In this document: piece after piece, positions 1 through 5,501 of the stretch
Numbering within the stretch: position 1 is the first letter of the stretch
Layout of the letters: each line of letters begins with the position of its first letter
Source: Paraprevotella sp.
Lineage (GTDB): Bacteria; Bacteroidota; Bacteroidia; Bacteroidales; Bacteroidaceae
NCBI GenBank assembly: GCA_021205005.1
Contig: JAJPYK010000139.1
Location: forward strand, 1 to 8,129
DNA: 8,129 nt
Direction of reading: 5' to 3'
The notes under the pieces: generated by a model
The model's input: the letters and a program-made list of their open reading frames with translations, nothing else
Told to the model about the DNA's origin: nothing
Database searches by the model: none
Made by a program: the position numbers and the translations under genes

Positions 1-192
1 CGTTTGCCCGTAAAGTGCGTCCGAATTCAAATCGATATAAACGCCATTGAGCAATTTCTTAAAACCTTCTTCAGAACTCAACAAGTCGTCTTCGGCCATC
101 TGGTCATAAGGTTTCACTTCGAGCCAGTTGCTACATCCGACTGCCATAAACAGCACGAAAAAAGACAATATGATATATTTTACGATTTTCAT
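1..192 (-). CDS. SusD/RagB-like outer-membrane lipoprotein, N-terminal part (cut by window edge)
   Basis: Reverse-strand reading from ATG at 192-190 gives 64 codons that run off the left edge. Residues 1-20 are a lipoprotein signal peptide: Lys at 2 and 5, a hydrophobic stretch, then the lipobox MAVGC with Cys20 as the lipidated residue. The mature start SNWLEVKP followed by an acidic helix and GFKKLLNGVYIDL is the usual N-terminus of SusD/RagB proteins, which sit on the cell surface as the glycan-binding lid of a SusC transporter. It starts 13 nt after the SusC stop codon (TAA at 208-206), so the two are almost certainly co-transcribed. The SusC immediately upstream is the normal partner and strengthens the call. 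The substrate cannot be judged from this fragment. Family is seen in sequence; the role follows from the family. Confidence 0.9.
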   Translation of the reverse strand, partial: MKIVKYIILSFFVLFMAVGCSNWLEVKPYDQMAEDDLLSSEEGFKKLLNGVYIDLNSDALYGQT

Positions 193-205
193 AATTCGAT
201 ATAAT

Positions 206-2203
206 TTAGAAAACAGCTAAAACGGAGAACGATACAGTGCGGGCAAAAGGATAGTCGATACCTCTCTCAGCCTTTACGGTCGACACACGAAACATGTCAT
301 TCATATTGGCTTGGAGGGTCAAAGAGGACAAACCCAACTTCTTGATGAAAGGCTGAAGGAACTCATAACCCACATTGAAAGATTCTCCGGAAAAGGTATT
401 CTCATCCATCACGAAACGAGAAGACTTATCCGTTTTCTGCACCATGGAGATGCCCTTGAACTGAGCTTCCTGTCCGGGTGCGGACCAACGGTCGTACAAT
501 GCCCGACGATCCTGATTATAGTTTATATCACTCAGGTCGATATTCTCCACCTTATTATATAAGTCGGTATTGAAAATCTGTCCGCCGAGCTGATAGCGGA
601 AATAAGCTCCCAAGGAGAAGCCTTTATAATAAAAGGTCGTACCTAGAACGCCTTCTATCTTCGGCTGCGTGTCTCCCACTACAACTTCATCGTTCACATC
701 GTAATCAAACGAATAGCTCCCGTCTTTCTTTATAAATAGTTCTTTTCCCGTAGCCGGGTCTATGCCGGCAGAGCGGACGGCCCAAATGGCGGTAGGACTT
801 CCGCCGTCGTAGTAACGTGTTGTCCCGGTGACCGAAGTCTGTCCGGCCTGGTTCAAGGCACTCAACGAATTACCGAGATGGGCGTACTTCGATTTGTTCG
901 TTGTGGCATTCAAACTGATGTCCAAATTTATGCCCTTTTCCTCATTATGAATGATGCCGAGGCGCAAAGTGGCTTCCACACCGTTCGTATTCTGTTTACC
1001 CGCGTTCATCGCCACGCTCTTCACTCCCACCGAACCCGGCGTAGTGATAACGGCCAAAAGCGGATCGGTGACCTTGCGATACACATCCAGCGTCACGCTG
1101 ATACGATTGTCCAACAACGCTATATCCGTACCCACGGTATAATTCAACGTATTTTGCCATTGAAGATCGGGATTGCCCAAAGCCGAGATCAACACACCGG
1201 CACCGAACACATTCGTCATCAAGGAATTGAATTGATAGGTCGTAAAAGCCTGATAAGCCGAGAAGTTTTGGTTTCCCGGATTTTCCACCGAAGCCCTCAA
1301 CTTGAGCCATTGGAACAGATGCGTACCGCTCATGAACTTCTCCTTATGGATGTTCCACCCGATTCCCACCGACCAAGTGTCGCGGAAGCGATGGCTCGAT
1401 CCGAACATGGAGGCTCCGTCGCGACGGTAGTTCAGATCCAACAGATAGCGATTGTCATAAGCATACCCGCCGTTCAGATAGAAACTTACGGCACGCGTCG
1501 TGCTTTCGGAATAAGAAGGCTTGCCGTCCACAGGATAGCTGTTGGCAAACGACGGCGCACTGAACTGATCTTCGGTGAATCCCGTCGCCTTATATCCGTT
1601 CATGATCGACGACGTATTGGAGAAATTGAATCCGCCGACCAGGTTCACCATGTGCACGTCCTTGAACAACTTACCGTAAGTAACGGAAAGATCGCCCTCA
1701 TATTCCGTTTCCTTGGTCTGCGAATTTTCGTAAGATCCCTTCTCCGTATCGCTCATACTGTCGAAATCGGTGTGCAAAGGAGACAGATGTGTCTCAGCCG
1801 TAGTGCTAGTCTTGGTCAGTCCGAACTTGGCACGGACCCTCAAATCAGAAGTGGCGAACCATTCGGCGATGAAGTTATTCGTAAAACCGAACTCGTCGCT
1901 CCGGTCGTAATTGTTCAGTCTGGCGTTCCACAAAGGATTGGGAACTGGCGTCTCCTCCTCCTCATTCGGATTATAAAGATACTTGTCCACCCCGCCGTCG
2001 GCATTGTATTTACGATAATAAGGATTGGCCTGGGCATACTCTGAAAAGAGCACCACCGGGTCATTCGTTTTCAGATAATTAATGGTCAGCTTATTGCTAA
2101 ACTGGAAATTGCCTGTCCGGTAAATCAAGTCCAAGTTACCGGCAAGAGTCTGCCGGCTCGATTCTTTCATCACGCCTTGCGTATTTCCGTAGGAAAGTCC
2201 CAA
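206..2203 (-). pseudogene. SusC/RagA TonB-dependent transporter, C-terminal barrel part downstream of an in-frame stop
   Basis: This is the second part of the SusC gene, about 665 codons, ending in TAA (208-206). It lies in exactly the same frame as the N-terminal part (2216-3343); only TAG plus four sense codons (V S Y G) separate them. The listed upstream end is a TTG codon, which is simply where an alternative start could be placed; the next ATG is the Met of VMKESS. It holds most of the outer-membrane beta-barrel. Typical SusC stretches include NRYLLDLNYRRDGASMFGSS, DTWSVGIGWNIHKEKFM, the GIDPATGKELF region, and a C-terminal aromatic beta-signal ending SVLAVF. No other stop or frameshift is visible. 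With no signal peptide or plug of its own, it could not reach or gate the outer membrane as a separate protein. It would work only if the TAG is a sequencing error or is read through. Joined to the N-terminal part the protein would be about 1045 residues, normal for the family. Confidence 0.85.
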
Positions 2204-2215
2204 ACCGTAAGAGAC

Positions 2216-2218
2216 CTA
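2216..2218 (-). other. In-frame amber (TAG) codon interrupting SusC
   Basis: On the reverse strand the codons read GGG GAG AAT TAG GTC TCT TAC GGT, i.e. G E N stop V S Y G. Before and after it the protein matches the SusC family in one continuous frame, so this is a nonsense change rather than a frameshift. One base change would give CAG (Gln), AAG (Lys) or GAG (Glu), all plausible in this variable turn. Whether it is a real mutation or a base-call error cannot be decided from this sequence. Confidence 0.9.
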
Positions 2219-3343
2219 ATTCTCCCCGCCTTCGGCATATACGTTATGCTTCTGAGTAAATCCCGTGCGCAAAGGTTCGCTCAACCAATAGGTGTTCACC
2301 CCGCGGGCCACTTCTTTCTTACGCTCATTGAGCAGGCTGTCGAGTTTAAGTTGATTCAGCGGACTGTTGGTCTTGTCGGTATACACCCCCGCCAACTGTT
2401 CGAACTGCAACTTTTCGCTGGCATCCATCAAGTTATAGTCGGTCAAATCGGCTGCTGTGACGGAGAAGTCGCCTTTGTAGCTCAGCCTCAACCGTCCCTT
2501 TTCGGGTTTCACCGTCTCGATGACCACTACGCCGTTGGCGGCTTTCGATCCGTAGATGGCCGTAGAAGCAGCATCTTTCAATATCGTCACCGAAGCCACC
2601 CGGTTCATATTCAAATCCGATACGGTCTGCAAATCGGTCTCGAATCCGTCGAGAATGAAAAGCGGTTGGTTGGGATCCGTACCGTATTCTTCTTTCAAGC
2701 CCATGATACTGCTCTTGCCCCGGATCTCGATGTCCGGCATACGGTTAGGATCGGAACCGAACTGAATATTGTCGGCTATCTTGAAAGACGGGTCGAGCGT
2801 CTTCAGACTCTGCAACACGTTTTGCACGCCGACCAGCTTCAATTCCGAGCCCTTAAACGTCGTTGCCGAACCGGTAAAGCTCTCTTTCTTGCGCTGATAA
2901 ATACCGGTCACCACAACTTCTTCCATTTTCTTTGAAGCCGGCGCCATGACCACCCGCTTGAAGTTGTCCGCATGAGCCGTGTGCAAATCCAGTTCCACCG
3001 GATCATATCCCATGTAACTGAACGTGACTTTATAATGGCCCGCCGGCAAATTCAAAGTATAAGCGCCGTCCACATCGGTCACCGCCACTACATTCGTGCC
3101 TTGCACACGGATGGAGACACCGATCATCGTTTCTCCCGTCTCCTTATCCACCACGACACCCTTGATCTGTATATGAGCGGCATCGTCCTGACTCGCAGCA
3201 CGCGGCTGGATTTTTTTCAACGTTTCCACATTCTGGCCCCTCAGGCTTTCTCCCGGCCAGGCGGCCATGCTCCACAACAAGACACCAAGTCCCATCCGAA
3301 AAACATTCCGGCGATTAAAAAATATTGCTGAGTTTTTTTTCAT
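2216..3343 (-). CDS. SusC/RagA TonB-dependent transporter, N-terminal part (signal, regulatory-like domain, TonB box, plug), cut by TAG
   Basis: Starts at ATG 3343-3341 and ends at an in-frame TAG (2218-2216) after 375 codons. Residues 1-37 look like an export signal with a long basic n-region (MKKN...RRNVFR) and a hydrophobic core. Residues about 59-135 form the carboxypeptidase-regulatory-like domain that precedes SusC proteins (IKGVVVDKETGETMIGVSI, then TDVDGAYTL). A TonB-box-like EEVVVTG is at 141-147, and the plug spans about 155-280, with MPDIEIRGKSS, QPLFILDGF and VTILKDAASTAIYGSKAANG. The last residues, HNVYAEGGEN, are the start of the barrel, where the family normally continues without a break, as it does here in the same frame beyond the TAG. 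The full product would be an outer-membrane importer of oligosaccharides driven by TonB. As written, it would be a plug without a pore. It follows the 395-aa secreted protein gene by 133 nt on the same strand and precedes susD. Confidence 0.9.
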   Translation of the reverse strand: MKKNSAIFFNRRNVFRMGLGVLLWSMAAWPGESLRGQNVETLKKIQPRAASQDDAAHIQIKGVVVDKETGETMIGVSIRVQGTNVVAVTDVDGAYTLNLPAGHYKVTFSYMGYDPVELDLHTAHADNFKRVVMAPASKKMEEVVVTGIYQRKKESFTGSATTFKGSELKLVGVQNVLQSLKTLDPSFKIADNIQFGSDPNRMPDIEIRGKSSIMGLKEEYGTDPNQPLFILDGFETDLQTVSDLNMNRVASVTILKDAASTAIYGSKAANGVVVIETVKPEKGRLRLSYKGDFSVTAADLTDYNLMDASEKLQFEQLAGVYTDKTNSPLNQLKLDSLLNERKKEVARGVNTYWLSEPLRTGFTQKHNVYAEGGEN

Positions 3344-3411
3344 ACGTCTATATCCATTACATCAGCCGCATGGCCTATCCGCCTGACTTGTTTCACCGGA
3401 ATAATAAGCAG

Positions 3412-3453
3412 AAACGAAGATAAGAAAGGTCATGAAGCTTCTTCCCTTCGTTT
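3412..3453. repeat. Imperfect inverted repeat between the 395-aa protein gene and susC
   Basis: The arms AAACGAAG (3412-3419) and CTTCGTTT (3446-3453) are perfectly complementary over 8 bp. After a 2x2 mismatch, a further 5-6 weaker pairs follow inward, leaving a loop of about 10 nt. It lies 24 nt after the stop codon of the 395-aa protein gene, in the gap before susC. On the minus strand it could be an attenuator or weak terminator separating the two genes, but no strong U-tract follows. On the plus strand the right arm runs into a short T run. It overlaps TATCTTCG (reverse strand, 3422-3415), one base away from the Bacteroidetes -7 consensus TAnnTTTG, so it may instead be part of the susC promoter. 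The function is a guess. Confidence 0.4.
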
Positions 3454-3476
3454 TTCCGGATTATAGGGTTAATCTT

Positions 3477-4664
3477 TTATTTTACCAGCACTTTCACGGC
3501 CTTCCCGCCTACCTTTACCAAATAAAGGCCGGCCTGCAAACCGTTGAATTCGGCCGTAGTTCCTTGAGTAGCGGCAACCTCGGCCCCCTGCACATCGTAT
3601 ACCTGAATCTTCGTACTTGCCGCAGCCACTACCGAAATCGTTCCGAAGCCGGGAGTTACAGCGACGCCCGAAGTAAGAACGCTGTTTACATGGCTACCGT
3701 TCTTCACGGCCTGGCCACCTACTACAGCCATCTGTACGGACATCTCCATCACTTCATCGAAACCGTTATCCAAAACGATATATCCAGGAGACACCAACTT
3801 GTCCTTTTCTACGAAGAAGTAAGGAGCTTCGTTCGGGTTATAACCGCCGGCCTCTTCAGGCTGCGCACCGAAACACAAACCATTGGCCAACAGCGTGTCG
3901 TGAGGCAATACCAATATGCCTCCCTTTTCATAATAGTGAGATGCCGTCACGGACGTATTCTCTATGCCGAACCAACCGTCCAAGGTCACCGTGGGCTCCC
4001 CTCCTTCAGTAGTGGCATCCGCCACGGTCAGTTTAAAATTCTCGGTGGCGTCGACCAACGTATTATTATCTACAGTATTGGACACGAAATCATATACGCC
4101 GGCCACGTCGGACAAAGGATAAGTCTCATTGTTCTGGGTCAAGGTATAACCGGCGCTGTAAGAAAGCATTCCCATCGCACCCGTATTATAATCCATCAAC
4201 GTCACATCCGTCAACGCATTCTGAGCGGTCAACACGATATTGCCGTCCTGCTCGCTCACCTTGAACGAGAAGTCCACGCCATCTGATGCCGAACCGTCCG
4301 CCACCGCCATCAGTGAGTTCGTCATGCAAAACACGACAGTAGACACATTACCGGTCAACGTACCGTCTTCCTGATTATAGTTCAACGTCACTCCACCGCC
4401 ATAACCGAAAAAGCCCAATACTTTCACTTCACCGGCATTATCCCCCGGCAATACGGCCATATTGTAATCCGTCGTAGCCGGCACAGGAATCTCGTCCGAT
4501 TCGCCTCCACTCATGTCGTCATAGGCACATTCACCGTGGAACGTATAGCGTCCGTATAGTTGATCAACCGAAGGGAAATCCTGAGCGGACAGGTTTTGTA
4601 CCCCCAAAAGAATCGCTACTAAAGCGACATAAACCGCTTTCATCTGAAAAGTAAAATACCTCAT
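3477..4664 (-). CDS. Secreted protein with two related domains and a C-terminal sorting-type domain, function unknown
   Basis: 395 residues from ATG 4664-4662 to TAA 3479-3477. An export signal is clear: a hydrophobic stretch at residues 9-22 ending in LSAQ, with likely cleavage after Gln28. A second in-frame Met at residue 8 (4643-4641) would also give a well-formed 21-residue signal peptide, but the first start sits about 20 nt from a good promoter and is preferred. Two stretches look like copies of one another: about 33-104 (YGRYTF, later GEVKVLGFFG and LNYNQEDGTL) and about 186-256 (AGVYDF, later PTVTLDGWFG and YYEKGGILVL). Both have beta-strand-like alternation and no obvious catalytic motif. 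Residues about 346-395 (STKIQVYDVQG, then LQAGLYLVKVGGKAVKVLVK) resemble the C-terminal type A sorting domain of type IX secretion substrates, a domain also found in Bacteroidales without certain T9SS use. Upstream of and co-directional with susC/susD, it may be a surface accessory of that locus, but no substrate can be named. Confidence 0.85.
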   Translation of the reverse strand: MRYFTFQMKAVYVALVAILLGVQNLSAQDFPSVDQLYGRYTFHGECAYDDMSGGESDEIPVPATTDYNMAVLPGDNAGEVKVLGFFGYGGGVTLNYNQEDGTLTGNVSTVVFCMTNSLMAVADGSASDGVDFSFKVSEQDGNIVLTAQNALTDVTLMDYNTGAMGMLSYSAGYTLTQNNETYPLSDVAGVYDFVSNTVDNNTLVDATENFKLTVADATTEGGEPTVTLDGWFGIENTSVTASHYYEKGGILVLPHDTLLANGLCFGAQPEEAGGYNPNEAPYFFVEKDKLVSPGYIVLDNGFDEVMEMSVQMAVVGGQAVKNGSHVNSVLTSGVAVTPGFGTISVVAAASTKIQVYDVQGAEVAATQGTTAEFNGLQAGLYLVKVGGKAVKVLVK

Positions 4665-4692
4665 TACAATACCTTTTTTATGTTAAGCAGTG

Positions 4693-4723
4693 CAAAATTA
4701 AGAAATAATGCAAAAAGAAGAAA
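4693..4723 (-). promoter_or_regulatory. Bacteroidetes-type promoter for the 395-aa protein gene
   Basis: On the reverse strand TAATTTTG (4700-4693) matches the -7 consensus TAnnTTTG exactly. TTTC (4723-4720) is one base off the -33 TTTG, with a 19-nt spacer, the usual distance. Transcription would start near 4687, giving a leader of roughly 20 nt before the ATG at 4664. The same transcript could extend through susC and susD unless the inverted repeat at 3412-3453 stops it. Confidence 0.65.
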
Positions 4724-4950
4724 GCAATTGGAGCATTTTAACTCTCTCATTTTGAACAACCGGACGACACTTTTCTGTTTCCGCCTCCGACCGGCGTCCT
4801 TCGACATGATTCACCCTCCCCATCCGTTGTCAAGAAACCGGTAAAGATTCACGTCTTTCATCATCCTGACGATTGTCCCATGCCCCGATATTTTCAAGGG
4901 TATGCACACCCGTTCAAAAAACAGATTGAAACGACTTTTGGACGTCCTTG

Positions 4951-4978
4951 ATGTGAATATTTATCCGGATATTCACAT
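4951..4978. repeat. Perfect 10-bp inverted repeat with 8-nt loop
   Basis: ATGTGAATAT (4951-4960) and ATATTCACAT (4969-4978) are exact reverse complements around the 8-nt spacer TTATCCGG. A second, offset palindrome, TATCCGGATA (4962-4971), is nested inside. The size and symmetry suit an operator for a dimeric regulator; as RNA it would be an AT-rich hairpin of modest strength. No T run follows, which argues against an intrinsic terminator. It lies about 250 bp upstream of the promoter of the 395-aa gene and about 490 bp from that of topB, so its target is unclear. Confidence 0.6.
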
Positions 4979-5028
4979 ATTATGCAATCAAATCCGCATA
5001 TATACGCTTTTTTCTCCGCACATCGGCA

Positions 5029-5067
5029 CGTCAATCGGTGCAGAACGGTCCGTCAATCGGCGCAGAA
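5029..5067. repeat. Two-copy direct repeat, 22-bp period
   Basis: CGTCAATCGGTGCAGAA (5029-5045) recurs as CGTCAATCGGCGCAGAA (5051-5067), 16 of 17 bases identical. The tail GCGCAGAAAAA of the second copy appears again at 5082-5092. A spacing of about two helical turns would put both copies on the same face of the DNA, as for a regulator binding site, but chance duplication is equally possible. It is too short and has too few copies to be a CRISPR array. Confidence 0.5.
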
Positions 5068-5467
5068 AAAACGGAAGACATGCGCAGAAAAATGCTACGG
5101 ACGCCCCCGAAACGACATACACAGCCGCACAAACGCCGGTAGGCGCCCTCAGGACCTTGTTTTTTCCGCTATTTGACCGAAAAAAGATAGTCGCAGCCAA
5201 CTGACAAAAAGACAGTCCAAAAACGAAAATAGCGACACGCCGCCGCCCGACATGCAGACGTTATCCGTTCCCTGCAGTCATTCTGCTCACGGAAAAAGCA
5301 CAAAGACCGACACGACGTTTCCGCGCAAAACGACGAGAATGCAGAGTTCCCGTCCCCCGATGCGAATCGGGAGAAATAAACGATTCTCATGCCGGTTGAG
5401 ATTCGGCGGACGTCAACAAACCGGGTAAATCCATATCGCCCGTCCCGCGTTATCCGACAAAAAGTAT

Positions 5468-5475
5468 TATCTTTG
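5468..5475 (+). promoter_or_regulatory. Bacteroidetes -7 element for topB
   Basis: TATCTTTG is an exact TAnnTTTG match, followed by CA as in the divergent promoter at 4693. Transcription would begin near 5482, leaving a leader of about 20 nt before the ATG at 5502. No good TTTG -33 box is seen at the expected distance (around 5444-5449), so the promoter may be weak or activator-dependent. The leader is purine-rich (AAGAAGAAAAC) but has no strong Shine-Dalgarno sequence, as is normal in this phylum. Confidence 0.6.
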
Positions 5476-5501
5476 CAAGACGCAAAATCAAGAAGAAAAC
5501 T

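Larger units (their letters stand above)
4724..5467. other. Long divergent intergenic region without a supported gene
   Basis: About 740 bp lies between two outward-facing promoters, far more than two divergent promoters need. Short open frames exist (for example 4902-5204 on the plus strand), but their translations are Arg/Lys/Thr-rich, lack recognisable motifs, and have no promoter-like sequence in front. The stretch contains a perfect 10-bp inverted repeat (4951-4978) and a short direct repeat (5029-5067), both listed separately. The part from about 5200 to 5460 has runs rich in CG-containing words and shows no structure I can name. It could hold a small RNA, regulator sites, or the worn remains of a lost gene; I see no direct proof of any of these. 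Confidence 0.5.

Noticed and set aside
878..2044. 388-codon open frame on the plus strand opposite susC
   Set aside because: It is antisense to the SusC barrel, which has clear family motifs. The translation is His/Arg/Ile-rich without domains.
2216..2218. TAG reassigned as a sense codon, as in some gut phages of Bacteroidetes
   Set aside because: Only one in-frame TAG occurs in well over two thousand codons of the genes here. A recoded genome would use it often, and all genes are ordinary bacterial ones.
3432..4286. 284-codon open frame on the plus strand opposite the 395-aa protein gene
   Set aside because: The minus-strand gene has a signal peptide, a promoter and a sorting-type domain; the plus frame has none of these and looks like a shadow.
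5029..5092. CRISPR array
   Set aside because: Only two short copies with a 5-bp gap between them, no unique spacers of the usual length, and no cas genes.
4902..5204. 100-codon open frame in the intergenic region
   Set aside because: No promoter, no recognisable motif, biased composition (Arg, Lys, Thr, Ile), and it runs through both repeat elements. Conservation in relatives would be needed to revive it.
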